Notes: generated by a model from the letters alone, not told the origin. 64,000 bases of DNA from Methylobacterium nodulans ORS 2060 (GCF_000022085.1 NC_011894.1:5478001-5542000); one strand, 5' to 3'; counted from the stretch's first letter, positions 40,373-53,103 are shown. Numbers and translations are program-made.

Positions 40373-40783
40373 ATGACCAGATTCCTGCTCCTCGGCATGC
40401 TCTGCATGACGGCCGCCGGCGCGGCCGTCGCCCGCGACCTTCCGACCACCCGCTCCGCCCCCCCGCCGACCGAGACGGCGGCGACCGAATGCTTCGCCGA
40501 GGCCATCGGCAACAACCCCTCGGCGCTTGCCCTGGCCCGCAACGGCCGCTGGTACGAGGCCGCCGGCGTGATCGGGTTTCTCTGCCGCCCGGAAGTCGAG
40601 GCGATGGTCCGCGCCCATGACCAGCGGCACGGATGGGGGACCGGCGACCGCTACTTCCGCGGCACCTATACCCGCCACCTCGCCCGCGCGCTCGAAGAGC
40701 GCATGAAGCCGGCGCTGGAGACCAAGACCTGGGCCAATGCGGAGCCCCGTCCCGACGCCGAGGGCGCCGGGTCCAAGCCCTGA
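40373..40783 (+). CDS. Secreted hypothetical protein
   Basis: 136 aa. MTRFLLLGMLCMTAAGAAVA is a clear signal peptide. The mature protein has ECFAEAIGNNPSALALARNG and a partner Cys in IGFLCRPEVEAM, followed by a helical basic part (YTRHLARALEERMKPALETK). No domain is recognised. It is convergent with lepA, 69 bp away. The stretch 40143-40372 between it and the transposase holds the right end of the IS and no other gene that I can see. Confidence 0.65.
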   Translation: MTRFLLLGMLCMTAAGAAVARDLPTTRSAPPPTETAATECFAEAIGNNPSALALARNGRWYEAAGVIGFLCRPEVEAMVRAHDQRHGWGTGDRYFRGTYTRHLARALEERMKPALETKTWANAEPRPDAEGAGSKP

Positions 40784-40852
40784 CGGCGACGTCGTCCGGC
40801 CGCGCCCCTCCGGCACGGGCATGCCGGAGGCACCGCGCCCGCGGCGGGCCGC

Positions 40853-42658
<1,806 letters not shown>

Positions 42659-42750
42659 CAGCAGGCGGTCTCCGGCGCTCAGGCGCGGCAGTCGGCTTGG
42701 CGCACGGCGTAAAAAGGGAAAGACCGACGGGAGATAGCAGCGGGCCCGCC

Positions 42751-42795
42751 CGGCGCCAAGACGCCCGGCGCCAAGACGCCCGGCCCCAAGACGCC
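42751..42795. repeat. Three tandem 15-bp units
   Basis: CGGCGCCAAGACGCC is repeated three times in direct tandem, the third copy with one change, in the gap between lepA and the LhgO-like gene. It is probably a slippage product. Confidence 0.7.
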
Positions 42796-42803
42796 CCGGC
42801 CCG

Positions 42804-43898
42804 TCAGGCGCCGAGGCGGTCCGCCACGTCCTCGGCCAGCGACAGGCTCGATGTCAGGCCCGGGCTCTCAATCCCGAACATCTGGACTAGGCCCGGCAGG
42901 CCATGCTCCGCGGGCCCATCGACGACGAAATCCTGCGCCGGCTGCCCGGGCCCCGACAGCTTCGGGCGGATGCCGGCGTAATCGGGGAACAGCGCGCCGT
43001 CCGGCAGATCGGGCCAGTAGCGCCGGATCGCCGCATAGAACAGCGCGCCGCGGGCCGGGTCGACCTCGTAGTCGGGCGCATCGACCCATTCGACATCGGG
43101 CCCGAAGCGCATGCGGCCGGCGAGGTCGAGGGTGAGATGGATGCCGAGGCCCCCCTCGACCGGGGCGGGATAGATCAGCCGGGTGAAGGCGGGGCGGCCG
43201 AGGCAGCCGAAATAATTGCCCTTGGCCAGGACGAGGCGGGGCACGCGCTCCGCCGGGTAGCCCTCGGTCGCCCGCGCCAGCGCCTGCGCGCCGAAGCTCG
43301 CCGCATTGACGACGGCATCGACCGGAAGCTCCCCCGGCGCCTCGCCGCGGAACCGGGCCACCCATCCGGCTCCGTCCCGCAGCAGCCGCTCGACGGGCGT
43401 GCGGAAGGCGAGCGCGCCGCCATGGGCTTCGAGGTCGCCCTGCAGGGCCAGCATGAGGGCGTGGCTGTCGACGATGCCGGTCTCGGGCGAGAGCAGGGCC
43501 GCCACGCAGGCGAGGCTCGGTTCGAGCCGGCGCGCCTCGGCGCCGTCGAGGAGCTGCAGGCCCTCGACACCGTTCGCGACGCCCTGCTCGTGGATGGCCG
43601 CGATCTTGGCGCGCTCCGGCTCGGTCGCCGCGACGATCAGCTTGCCGGTCTTGGCGTGGGGCACGCCGTGGCTCGCGCAATAGGCATAGAGCCGGCGCCG
43701 CCCCTCGACGCAGTGGCGGGCCCGCAGCGAGCCCGCCGGATAATACATCCCGCCGTGGATGACCTCGGAATTGCGCGACGACACGCCGGTGCCGATGCCG
43801 CCTTCGGCCTCGGCCACGATCACCTCGTGGCCGCGCAGCGCCAGCGCCCGCCCGCAGGCCAGCCCAACCACGCCCGCGCCGACAACCAGGATCATCAT
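42804..43898 (-). CDS. lhgO: FAD-dependent oxidoreductase of the DAO family (LhgO-like)
   Basis: 364 aa. The N-terminal FAD motif is [18 protein letters not shown], followed by an acidic end ([20 protein letters not shown]). [20 protein letters not shown] is highly characteristic of L-2-hydroxyglutarate oxidase/dehydrogenase-like proteins. The C-terminal part includes the substrate-domain block [20 protein letters not shown] and [20 protein letters not shown]. It probably oxidises L-2-hydroxyglutarate or a related 2-hydroxy acid and passes electrons to quinone. The gene precedes lepA on the same strand with a 145-bp gap. Confidence 0.85.
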   Translation of the reverse strand: MMILVVGAGVVGLACGRALALRGHEVIVAEAEGGIGTGVSSRNSEVIHGGMYYPAGSLRARHCVEGRRRLYAYCASHGVPHAKTGKLIVAATEPERAKIAAIHEQGVANGVEGLQLLDGAEARRLEPSLACVAALLSPETGIVDSHALMLALQGDLEAHGGALAFRTPVERLLRDGAGWVARFRGEAPGELPVDAVVNAASFGAQALARATEGYPAERVPRLVLAKGNYFGCLGRPAFTRLIYPAPVEGGLGIHLTLDLAGRMRFGPDVEWVDAPDYEVDPARGALFYAAIRRYWPDLPDGALFPDYAGIRPKLSGPGQPAQDFVVDGPAEHGLPGLVQMFGIESPGLTSSLSLAEDVADRLGA

Positions 43899-44004
43899 GC
43901 CTCACTCCCGGGGTCCGGGGCCCGCGGCCCCGGCGGGTCGAGGGCGGAGCCCTCGCGGGTTTGGGCGGAGCCCAAGCGGGGGCTCCCCGCCCCCACACCC
44001 TGAG

Positions 44005-44028
44005 CCAGAGGGCCGTCCGGCCCTCTGG
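44005..44028. terminator. Hairpin after pckA (REP-like)
   Basis: CCAGAGGGCCG pairs with its complement over a 24-base palindrome 10 bp after the pckA stop, followed on the plus strand by CTCCCTTTTT. The U-run is on the wrong strand for pckA, so it may act as a structure block rather than a classical terminator. The stem is shared with the hairpin at the end of queG. Confidence 0.45.
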
Positions 44029-44037
44029 ACTCCCTTT

Positions 44038-45648
<1,611 letters not shown>

Positions 45649-45839
45649 GAGTGTTCCTCCTGGCGCCGTCCGGGGCGGGGGTCCACCCGGCACGTGCCGA
45701 TGCCCTCGTTCCGTCGGACGCCCGGTTCCCGTGCGTGGCGACCGCCGCACCTGGCTCGCGCCGAGCGCGAGGCCACGTAACCGCCGTTAGTAGGTGGCGA
45801 AACTTCGCGGTTCAATCGCAAAGGGACAATAGCAGGGTA

Positions 45840-45857
45840 ACAGAACATACGTTCTGT
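45840..45857. promoter_or_regulatory. Inverted repeat ACAGAAC-ATAC-GTTCTGT upstream of pckA
   Basis: Perfect 7-bp half-sites at the far end of the pckA upstream region, touching the stop of the HugZ-like gene. It could be an operator for pckA or a terminator stem for the upstream gene. There is no U-run on the minus strand. Confidence 0.35.
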
Positions 45858-46639
45858 CACTCGGCCCGGGCGCCTCCGGCCTGCGCGCGCCGCGCCTCGG
45901 CGGCCATCTCGACCAGCACCTGCCGCAGGGTTCCGGGGCTGCTCAGCCGGTTTGGAAAGATCACGCGGGCCGTCCGGTCACCGGCGAGAAGATCGAGACC
46001 TTCGGGATCGAGGCCCGTGAGGCGCCAGGGGCCGGGCTCCGCACCGGCGAAATGCACCGCGTAGAGGGCGAGCGCGTCTGCATGGTCCTCGTTCATGTGG
46101 GCGACAGCGCCGGCCTCGCTCTCGGCGAGCGCCTCCATGCCGGCGAGATCCGTGAGCAGTTCCGTGGGCTCGAGCGTCGCGGCCTTGGCGAAGCCGCCAT
46201 TGAGGTGCCCCGCCCGCGGCTCCAGCCGGAAGAAGGCGAAATCCGGGAAATCCGCGTAGAGCTGGGCTTTCGGATGGCGGGCGAGGAAACGGGCGCGCAG
46301 GCGCGGGGCGTCGCTGCGGGCTGCGCGCCCCGTCACCGTCAGGCGCGGATGCGCGAGCGGGTCGCCCTTGCCGCCGGGGCTCAGCAGCAGCGAGCAGCGC
46401 GGCTCCGCCTCCAGGTTCAGGGTATGGGCCGAGAGACGCGACAGCAGCATCAGGGGCGCGCCGTCGAGATCGGTCGCCACGGTCACGAGTGACGCGAACG
46501 GCGATCCGTCACTCCGGTCGATCGTGGCGAGCGCGCCCGCGCGCGTCTCCCGCAGCAGCGTCTTCGCGAGGCCGATCGCGTCGAACGGCGCCGCGGCGGC
46601 GGCAACGGGCGCTGCCTGCTGTCTCTCGGTCTCGGCCAT
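45857..46639 (-). CDS. HugZ-like pyridoxamine-5'-phosphate-oxidase-fold protein
   Basis: 260 aa from ATG 46639 (MAETERQQAAPVAAAAAPFD). The split-barrel flavin-binding domain has AKTLLRETRAGALATIDRSD, then PFASLVTVATDLDGAPLMLL, typical of the family. The C-terminal ~80 residues form a DUF2470/HugZ domain (AVAHMNEDHADALALYAVHF, with HMNEDH as its hallmark). Related proteins bind haem or flavin, and some degrade haem, but the activity here is unproven. The frame upstream of 46639 runs into the 101-bp repeat and is not coding. Confidence 0.85.
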   Translation of the reverse strand: MAETERQQAAPVAAAAAPFDAIGLAKTLLRETRAGALATIDRSDGSPFASLVTVATDLDGAPLMLLSRLSAHTLNLEAEPRCSLLLSPGGKGDPLAHPRLTVTGRAARSDAPRLRARFLARHPKAQLYADFPDFAFFRLEPRAGHLNGGFAKAATLEPTELLTDLAGMEALAESEAGAVAHMNEDHADALALYAVHFAGAEPGPWRLTGLDPEGLDLLAGDRTARVIFPNRLSSPGTLRQVLVEMAAEARRAQAGGARAE

Positions 46640-46657
46640 GCTATCCGGGCTCCCTCC

Positions 46658-46758
46658 AGAGCATTTTCCGACGAAGTGGATGCCGGTTCGTCGCAGACAA
46701 TGCGGCACAATCAAAAACCGAGAGCAGGATCCGTTCACGGTGGAACGGATCCTGCTCC
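46658..46758 (-). repeat. 101-bp palindromic repeat element, copy 2
   Basis: The same element as 36406-36506 in reverse orientation, including the AGAGCA/TGCTCT ends, the GACGAAC block and the GGATCCGTT hairpin. It lies 18 bp upstream of the HugZ-like start codon, where it could affect expression. The rest of the gap to chvI (46759-47034) shows no gene. Confidence 0.75.
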
Positions 46759-47034
46759 AATCGGGGGTGAGCCTCGTCCGCCGCGCGCCGCCCCGTCCAG
46801 CGGGCCTCGCGTCGCGGGTGTGGCGAGTGCGTCACGGGTGCTCGCTTTTTGATCGCGATGGCCTTAAGGGTGACGGAATCGTGGCTCGCCGGTCACTGTC
46901 CAGCCCTTTTGTGGCGGATGGGGAGGCGCGGCCACTGTCAAGGCCGGCCCCGAACCGGCGCTGAAGTCGGGTGGCGTTCAGGAGGATCCTGCGATCCTTA
47001 TCAGACGACGTCACCCTCGTCCCAGGGAATGCCC

Positions 47035-47751
47035 ATGCCGACCATCGCCCTCGTTGACGACGACCGCAACATCCTCACCTCCGTGTCGATCGCGCTCGAA
47101 ACCGAGGGATACCGCATCCAGACCTACACGGACGGTGCCTCGGCCCTCGACGGGCTCAAGCATTCCCCGCCCGACCTCGCGATCTTCGACATCAAGATGC
47201 CGCGCATGGACGGCATGGAGCTCCTGCGCCGCCTGCGGCAGAAATCCGACCTGCCGGTGATCTTCCTCACCTCCAAGGACGAGGAGATCGACGAGTTGTT
47301 CGGGCTCAAGATGGGAGCCGACGACTTCATCCGGAAGCCGTTCTCGCAGCGCCTGCTGGTGGAGCGGGTGAAGGCGGTGCTGCGCCGCTTCGCCGCCAAG
47401 GAGGCGGGCCCCGCCGCGGCGGCCCGCGAGGCGGAGGCCGCCGCCGCCCGCTCGCTCGAGCGCGGGCAGCTGATGATGGATCCCGAGCGGCACACCTGCA
47501 CCTGGAAGGGCGAGCCCGTGACCCTCACGGTGACGGAGTTCCTGATCCTGCAGGCCCTCGCCCAGCGTCCCGGCGTCGTGAAGAGCCGCAACGCCCTCAT
47601 GGACGCGGCCTATGACGATCAGGTCTACGTCGACGACCGCACCATCGACAGCCACATCAAGCGGCTGCGCAAGAAGTTCAAGGTGGTGGACACCAACTTC
47701 GACATGATCGAGACGCTCTACGGCGTCGGCTATCGCTTCAAGGAAGCTTGA
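47035..47751 (+). CDS. chvI: Response regulator ChvI
   Basis: 238 aa from ATG 47035 ([20 protein letters not shown]), with AGGGA upstream. An OmpR-type regulator of envelope and acid stress in Hyphomicrobiales. The receiver has Asp52 in [11 protein letters not shown], Thr in [20 protein letters not shown] and Lys in FIRKPFSQ. An Ala-rich linker leads to the winged helix ([40 protein letters not shown]). The gene is 10 bp from its cognate kinase chvG. In this group the pair is essential or nearly so. ATG 47029 is in frame but too close to the ribosome binding site. Confidence 0.97.
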   Translation: MPTIALVDDDRNILTSVSIALETEGYRIQTYTDGASALDGLKHSPPDLAIFDIKMPRMDGMELLRRLRQKSDLPVIFLTSKDEEIDELFGLKMGADDFIRKPFSQRLLVERVKAVLRRFAAKEAGPAAAAREAEAAAARSLERGQLMMDPERHTCTWKGEPVTLTVTEFLILQALAQRPGVVKSRNALMDAAYDDQVYVDDRTIDSHIKRLRKKFKVVDTNFDMIETLYGVGYRFKEA

Positions 47752-47761
47752 GACCGGTCAC

Positions 47762-49579
47762 GTGAGCGGCGGTTCCGCACTTGGCGCCGTGCGGCGCCTC
47801 CTCGGGGCCGGTGCGCCCGGAACAGGCAGCGAGACGGACCCCGAGGCGGAGGCGCCGCGGGAACCCGTCTCGCTGCGCCTCGTCGGCCGCTGGATCGCCC
47901 AGCGCGCCTCCTCCAGCCTGACGCGGCGCATCGTCGTCCTCAACCTCGCGGGGCTGATCGCGCTCCTCGTCGGCTTCCTCTATCTCAACCAGTTCCGCCA
48001 GGGGCTGATCGAGGCGCGGGTCAAGAGCCTCCTGACCCAGGGCGACATCATCGCGGGGGCGATCGCCGCCTCCGCCACCGTCGACACGGACGCGATCAGC
48101 ATCGACCCCGACCGGCTGCTGCAGCTCCAGGCGGGCGAGCCGAATGCGGGGGGCGAGGAGACGCTCTCGGCCCTCGAATTCTCGCTCAACCCGGAGCGGG
48201 TGGCGCCGCTGCTGCGGCGGCTCATCACGCCCACCGGCACCCGGGCCCGGGTCTACGACCGGGACGGAACCAGCCTGATCGATTCGCGCAACCTCTATGT
48301 CCGCGGCGATCTCGGCCGCGCCGAGGTGCCGGTGCGCAAGGAGAAGCCCAGCCTGATGGAGCGGGCCTGGGACGGGATCCGCCAGCACCTCCCGATCCTG
48401 CGCCGCGAATCGACCGAGGAGGCCGGCCCGCCAGACGGACGCAGCCTGCCCGAGGTGCAGCGGGCGCTGGCGGGGGCGCGCGGCACCCTGGTCCGCCGCA
48501 ACGCCCACGGGGAGACGATCGTCTCGGTGGCGGTGCCGATCATGCGCGCCCGCACGGTGCGCGGCGCCCTGCTGCTCTCGACCCAGGAAGGCGACATCGA
48601 CAAGATCATCGCCTCGGAGCGCTTCGCGCTGCTGCAGGTCTTCCTCGTCGCCGCCCTCGTGATGGTGGTGCTCTCGCTCCTCGTCGCCGGCCAGATCGTC
48701 GGACCGGTGAGCCGCCTGTCGGAGGCCGCCGAGCGGGTGCGGCTCGGCATCAAGTCCCGCCAGGAGATCCCCGACTTCACCACCCGCAGCGACGAGATCG
48801 GGCACCTGTCGCGGGCGCTGCGCGACATGACCCAGGCGCTCTACCGCCGCCTCGACGCGATCGAGAACTTCGCCGCCGACGTCTCCCACGAGCTCAAGAA
48901 CCCGCTGACGTCGCTGCGCAGCGCCGTCGAGACGCTGCCGCTCGCCAAGACCGACGAGTCGCGCGGGCGCCTCATGCAGGTCATCCAGCACGACGTGAAG
49001 CGCCTCGACCGGCTGATCAGCGACATCGCCGATGCCTCGCGGCTCGACGCGGAGCTCGCCCGGGCGGAGGCGGCGCGGGTCGATCTCAAGAAGCTCCTCA
49101 CCACCGTGACCTCGGTGGCGAACGAGCGCCGCCGCCCGCGCGACGCGGCGATCACCTTCACGGTCGATCCGCCGCCTCCCAGCATCGAGGATCCCTTCGC
49201 GATCATCGGTCACGACAGCCGGCTCGGACAGGTGGTGAACAACCTCCTCGACAATGCCCGGTCGTTCTCGCCCAAGGGCGCCACCGTGCGGGTGTCCCTG
49301 CGCCGCCTGCGCAACACGGTCGAGCTCGCCGTGGAGGATGACGGGCCGGGCATCCCGCCCCACGCCCTCGAACGGATCTTCGAGCGCTTCTACACCGACC
49401 GTCCGGAACAGGGCTTCGGCCAGAATTCGGGCCTCGGCCTCTCGATCTCGCGTCAGATCGTCCAGGCCCATCGCGGCACGATCCGGGCCGAGAACCGGCT
49501 CGGCCCCCCCGGCGAGGACGGCGAGCCGACTTTGCTCGGCGCGCGCTTCGTCGTGCGCATTCCGGGGCTCAACCGCTGA
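47762..49579 (+). CDS. chvG: Sensor histidine kinase ChvG
   Basis: 605 aa, start GTG 47762. It has two membrane segments (VVLNLAGLIALLVGFLYL near residue 60 and LLQVFLVAALVMVVLSLLVA near residue 300) with a ~200-residue periplasmic sensor between them. HAMP (LSEAAERVRLG), HisKA with His in FAADVSHELKNPLTSLRSAV, and HATPase_c (NNLLDNARSFSPKG, EDDGPGIPP, SGLGLSIS) follow. It phosphorylates ChvI and is held inactive by ExoR in relatives. The cytoplasmic N-terminal extension of ~55 residues before the first membrane segment is long. The stop overlaps a possible CTG start of hprK. Confidence 0.96.
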   Translation: MSGGSALGAVRRLLGAGAPGTGSETDPEAEAPREPVSLRLVGRWIAQRASSSLTRRIVVLNLAGLIALLVGFLYLNQFRQGLIEARVKSLLTQGDIIAGAIAASATVDTDAISIDPDRLLQLQAGEPNAGGEETLSALEFSLNPERVAPLLRRLITPTGTRARVYDRDGTSLIDSRNLYVRGDLGRAEVPVRKEKPSLMERAWDGIRQHLPILRRESTEEAGPPDGRSLPEVQRALAGARGTLVRRNAHGETIVSVAVPIMRARTVRGALLLSTQEGDIDKIIASERFALLQVFLVAALVMVVLSLLVAGQIVGPVSRLSEAAERVRLGIKSRQEIPDFTTRSDEIGHLSRALRDMTQALYRRLDAIENFAADVSHELKNPLTSLRSAVETLPLAKTDESRGRLMQVIQHDVKRLDRLISDIADASRLDAELARAEAARVDLKKLLTTVTSVANERRRPRDAAITFTVDPPPPSIEDPFAIIGHDSRLGQVVNNLLDNARSFSPKGATVRVSLRRLRNTVELAVEDDGPGIPPHALERIFERFYTDRPEQGFGQNSGLGLSISRQIVQAHRGTIRAENRLGPPGEDGEPTLLGARFVVRIPGLNR

Positions 49580-50037
49580 CCCGCACCAGCGCCACGCTCC
49601 ACGCCACCTGCGTGGTGCTCGGCGAATCGGGCCTGCTGATTCGGGGCCCGTCCGGGAGCGGCAAAACGACCCTGGCCCGCGACCTTCTCCAGGCCGGCCC
49701 TATCTTGCCGGTCTTCGCCGCTCTGGTCGGCGATGACAGGATCGTGGTGGAGGCGCGCCACGGCCGGCTGGTTGCGCGCCCGCATCCGGCGCTCGCCGGC
49801 CTGATCGAGATCCGCGGAGCGGGGCTGCAAATCGTTGAGAACACGCTGCCTTCGGCGGTCCTGCGCCTCGTCGTGGACTTGGCCGAGACGGTGCCGCGGA
49901 TGCCCGAGCCGGCCCGGGAGAGCGTCCTTCTCTTAGGCGTGCGGCTGCCCCGCATCATCCTTCCCCGCGACCCGGCCCGGGCGAGCACGGTGTTGTGGCG
50001 CTGGCGCCGCCCTCATGGCATGATGATGGCGGGGTGA
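49576..50037 (+). CDS. hprK: HPr kinase/phosphorylase, short alphaproteobacterial form
   Basis: About 140-153 aa. It phosphorylates a Ser of HPr in the regulatory PTS of Alphaproteobacteria. It has only the catalytic domain: the P-loop (LLIRGPSGSGKTTLARDLL), the DDRIVVEARHGRLVARPHP strand, then IEIRGAGLQIVENTLPSAVL. The N-terminal domain of the Gram-positive enzyme is missing, as usual in this class. No ATG is near the start. GTG at 49609 or 49612 is possible, but the family begins earlier with a HAT motif, here LHATCVVLGESG. The reading frame reaches it only from a CTG at 49576 that overlaps the chvG stop. Confidence 0.9.
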   Translation: MTRTSATLHATCVVLGESGLLIRGPSGSGKTTLARDLLQAGPILPVFAALVGDDRIVVEARHGRLVARPHPALAGLIEIRGAGLQIVENTLPSAVLRLVVDLAETVPRMPEPARESVLLLGVRLPRIILPRDPARASTVLWRWRRPHGMMMAG

Positions 50038-50126
50038 TGCGGATTTCGCCGCAATGCTCTTGCGCTCGCCCTTGCGCTGCACAAAATGGCGGCTCGGCTC
50101 TGAAAGGGGCGTCGGAACTCGTGTCG

Positions 50127-50528
50127 ATGATTGGAATGGTGCTCGTCACGCACGGTTTGCTCGCGACGGAGTTCAAGGCCGCGCTGGAGCATGTCGTGGG
50201 TCCGCAGGAGCAGCTCGAAACCATCACGATCGGCCCCGAAGACGACATGGAGGTCCGGCGCAAGGACATCATGTCGGCGGTCTGCCGGGTGAACAGCGGC
50301 GACGGCGTCGTGGTCCTCACCGACATGTTCGGGGGCACGCCGTCGAATCTCGCCCTCTCGTGCATGAACGGCGGCTCCGTCGAGGTCGTCGCCGGCATCA
50401 ATCTCCCGATGCTCATCAAGCTCGCGAGCGTGCGCGACGAGGAGAGCCTCGGCGACGCCGTCCTCCACGCCCAGGAGGCCGGCCGCAAATACATCAACGT
50501 CGCCTCCCGGGTCCTCGCCGGGAAGTAG
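50127..50528 (+). CDS. PTS EIIA component, mannose type
   Basis: 133 aa from ATG 50127 (MIGMVLVTHGLLATEFKAAL). His9 in VTHG is the phosphorylation site taking phosphate from HPr. VVVLTDMFGGTPSNLALSCM and GINLPMLIKLASVRDEESLG are typical of the EIIA-Man family. No EIIB/C/D transporter is nearby, so it is a regulatory PTS protein that in relatives works with the ChvIG pathway. The frame extends upstream to 49995 without family similarity. It lies between hprK and ptsH on the same strand. Confidence 0.95.
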   Translation: MIGMVLVTHGLLATEFKAALEHVVGPQEQLETITIGPEDDMEVRRKDIMSAVCRVNSGDGVVVLTDMFGGTPSNLALSCMNGGSVEVVAGINLPMLIKLASVRDEESLGDAVLHAQEAGRKYINVASRVLAGK

Positions 50529-50612
50529 CGCCCTCCTCCCCCCTCACCCACGACGAGAGCCGGTCGGCCTGACGCCCGCAGCGAACCGGCGCCAGCAGGA
50601 TTCCGCTTCCCG

Positions 50613-50933
50613 ATGAATGATGCAGATCCCGACGCCTGGGAGCTTCCGCCGGTGCCCGATGGCGCGGTGATGCGGGAATTGCCGATCATCAACCGGCGCG
50701 GCCTGCATGCCCGGGCCTCCGCCAAGTTCGTGCAGGCGGTCGAACGGTTTCAATCCGACGTGACTGTCACGCGGGCCGGAGAGACGGTGGGCGGGCGTTC
50801 GATCATGGGCCTGCTGACGCTCGGCGCCGCGCAGGGCACCAGCATCATGGTGACCGCGCTCGGCCCCGACCAGGATGCCTGCATGGACGCCATCACGGCG
50901 TTGCTCGCGAACCGCTTCGGCGAGGAGGAATAG
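50613..50933 (+). CDS. ptsH: Phosphocarrier protein HPr
   Basis: 106 aa. It relays phosphate from EI to EIIA. Residues ~20-105 are the HPr fold. His32 in NRRGLHARASAKFV is the active His, and the Ser of GGRSIMGLLTLGAAQG is the regulatory site for HprK. The N-terminal extension of ~18 residues (MNDADPDAWELPPVPDG) is longer than usual. It is the last gene of the chvI-chvG-hprK-EIIA-ptsH cluster. The gene on the other side is convergent, 6 bp away. Confidence 0.96.
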   Translation: MNDADPDAWELPPVPDGAVMRELPIINRRGLHARASAKFVQAVERFQSDVTVTRAGETVGGRSIMGLLTLGAAQGTSIMVTALGPDQDACMDAITALLANRFGEEE

Positions 50934-50939
50934 GCTCGG

Positions 50940-51905
50940 TCACGCCGAGGCGCGCCGGGCGAAGATCAGGCGGGACGGCCGTTCGGACGCTGCGGTCCGG
51001 GCGGGCCGCAGGCCGATCTCGGCCTCCAGCGTCACGATGGCCGGCTTGGCCGGGTTCGGCTCCGACAGGGCGCACCCGGCCTCGCGCCAGATCCGGTCCT
51101 GCCCGGCCGGCCCCAGGCGGATCGCTGCGGCGATCACCGCGCCGTCCCGCCGCACGAGATCGACGCCGCAATGCCGGCTTTTGGCGAATCGGCGGGTGAC
51201 GACGCGCAGCGCCGTGACCGCCGCCGCATCCGCGAGGAGGCTCGCCCCGGCGCGGGCCGCCTCCAGCACCAGGAAGCACTCGACGGCGTCGCGCACCGGG
51301 CGCGGCGCACGCACCCGTTCGAGCGAGGTCCGCTCGCGCGGCAGGGGCGGCAGAGCAGGCCGCGCCGGGCCGGCTGCCGCCTGTGGGCGGATGGTGAGGC
51401 GACGGCCCGTCTCGGCCGCGACCTCGCGCAGCGCTCTCGCCAGCCGGCCCGCGGGCGGCAGCCCGGGCAGGCGCAGCGAGTCGATTCGCAGGCCGGACGA
51501 CGCCAGATGGTCGAGCGCTGCGCGAATCACCGCGGGCGCCTGATCGGCATCGATCACGGGCGCGGGCATCCCGGCGAGCGGCAGGGTCCAGAGCTGCGCC
51601 GCGCGGCCCGCGCGCAAGCCCCCGGGAAGCTGCAGCGGCAGCAGGCCCTGCAGCACGGGCGCGCCGTCCGCCGCATTCCGCCAGACGAGCAGCAGGGCGA
51701 GCCTGCGGCCGTCGGCGAGGTGCTGGGCCATGGTGAGGACGAAGTCCGGCTCCGCGAACACGCTCCGGGACAGGGCGCGGGGCAGGAGATCCTGCCAGGC
51801 GGCGATCTCCGTCTCCCGCAGGCTCGACGGATGCCGCAGCTCGGCCGTCCAGCGTCCCTCCGCCTGGAGGCCACCCTGGATCACCGAGAAGGCTGTCATC
51901 GTCAT
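50940..51905 (-). CDS. GNAT-fold protein resembling CelD/BcsL-type acetyltransferases
   Basis: 321 aa from ATG 51905 (MTMTAFSVIQGGLQAEGRWT). Blocks typical of the family are SVFAEPDFVLTMAQHLADGR and LALLLVWRNAA near the N terminus. Later VECFLVLEAARAGASLLADA has the FLxLExxGWKG-like pattern. These proteins are related to acyltransferases encoded in cellulose or polysaccharide clusters, but no such cluster is present here. The catalytic role is unproven. The frame upstream to 51983 is Ala-rich and unlikely. Confidence 0.6.
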   Translation of the reverse strand: MTMTAFSVIQGGLQAEGRWTAELRHPSSLRETEIAAWQDLLPRALSRSVFAEPDFVLTMAQHLADGRRLALLLVWRNAADGAPVLQGLLPLQLPGGLRAGRAAQLWTLPLAGMPAPVIDADQAPAVIRAALDHLASSGLRIDSLRLPGLPPAGRLARALREVAAETGRRLTIRPQAAAGPARPALPPLPRERTSLERVRAPRPVRDAVECFLVLEAARAGASLLADAAAVTALRVVTRRFAKSRHCGVDLVRRDGAVIAAAIRLGPAGQDRIWREAGCALSEPNPAKPAIVTLEAEIGLRPARTAASERPSRLIFARRASA

Positions 51906-51999
51906 GCCCGCCCCCTTGCGCCGCTCTGTCCCGTCCCGGGACGGATTCGCGGCCGCCGCGGCCGCGCCCCGGTTACGGAACAAGAACCATACCGGACGC

Positions 52000-53103
52000 T
52001 CAAGGCCCGCCCGGGATGGCGAGCGGGTTCCCGGTCAGGGCGGCCGCGTCCGGCGCATCGACGGCCGGGCGGCCCAGGAACGCGTCCCAGAGGCGGCGCA
52101 CGAAGACCGGATCGCCGTCGCGCAGGATCAGGACGAGGCGCGAGGTCCGGTCCGGGCCGGGCCAGCCGTCGAGCGTCACGGGGGCGTGGACGACGTGCTG
52201 AACCCCGTGCACCACGATGGGACGCTCGGGCGCATCGGCGAGCCCGACCAGGCCCTTGAGGCGCAGCAGGTTCGGTCCCTGGCCGGAGCGCAGGAGGTCG
52301 AGGAACATCTCGAATGCCGCCCGCGGCACCGGCTCGGGGCTGACGAGGCTGAAGGCCCGGATCGCCGCATCGTGCCGGTTGACGTCGTGATGGTGGTGGT
52401 CGTGGTGATGGTGGTGCGCCTCAGCGGCCGCCACCGCCTCGGCCCCGAGCCACGCGCGCACATCCGCGATCTTGCCGTCGACCCCGAACAATCCGCCGAA
52501 CACCGCCTCGGCCGGCGCATCGGCCGGGAGCACGGCGGCGGCCGGGTTGAGGCGCGCGAGCCGCGCCCGCAAGGCCGCTTCCTGCTCGCCCGGCAGATCC
52601 GCCTTCGTGAGCACGATCCGGTCCGCCACCGCGGCCTGTCGCACCGCCTCCGCATGCGCATCGAGGGTGCCCATCCCGTTGACCGCGTCGACCACCGTGA
52701 CCACGCCCTGCAGCGCGAAGCGCATCGCCAGATAGGGATGGTAGAGGAGCGCGTGCAGGATCGGCGCCGGGTCGGCGAGGCCCGTCGTCTCGATCACCAC
52801 GCGCCGGAAGGGCGCGATCCGGCCGTTGTCGCGCTTGCGCAGCAGGTCTTCGAGGGTGGCGATGAGGTCGCCGCGCACCGTGCAGCACAGGCAGCCCGCG
52901 CCGAGCAGGATCATGTCCTCCTCCACGGTCTCGATCAGCAGGTGGTCGAGACCGACCTCCCCGAACTCGTTGACGATCACTACCGTGTCGGCGAGGGCGG
53001 GATCGCGCAGCAGGCGATTGAGCAGCGTGGTCTTGCCGGCGCCGAGGAAGCCCGTGAGGACGGTGAGCGGGATCGGCGTCGGCCGGGCGGGTTGTGCGGT
53101 CAT
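52000..53103 (-). CDS. CobW/G3E-family metallochaperone GTPase
   Basis: 367 aa from ATG 53103 (MTAQPARPTPIPLTVLTGFL). Walker A is GFLGAGKTTLLNRLLRD, and the metal motif CxCC is GCLCCTVRGDL. VIVNEFGEVGLDHLLIETVE and VLTKADLPGEQEAALRARL (G4) follow. A His-rich loop (HHHHHDHHHHD) lies near residue 240 and likely binds Zn, Co or Ni. The C-terminal CobW domain includes RPIVVHGVQHVVHAP. G3E proteins deliver metals (zinc or cobalt) to target enzymes. The target here is unknown, and no cobalamin gene is adjacent. Confidence 0.93.
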   Translation of the reverse strand: MTAQPARPTPIPLTVLTGFLGAGKTTLLNRLLRDPALADTVVIVNEFGEVGLDHLLIETVEEDMILLGAGCLCCTVRGDLIATLEDLLRKRDNGRIAPFRRVVIETTGLADPAPILHALLYHPYLAMRFALQGVVTVVDAVNGMGTLDAHAEAVRQAAVADRIVLTKADLPGEQEAALRARLARLNPAAAVLPADAPAEAVFGGLFGVDGKIADVRAWLGAEAVAAAEAHHHHHDHHHHDVNRHDAAIRAFSLVSPEPVPRAAFEMFLDLLRSGQGPNLLRLKGLVGLADAPERPIVVHGVQHVVHAPVTLDGWPGPDRTSRLVLILRDGDPVFVRRLWDAFLGRPAVDAPDAAALTGNPLAIPGGP

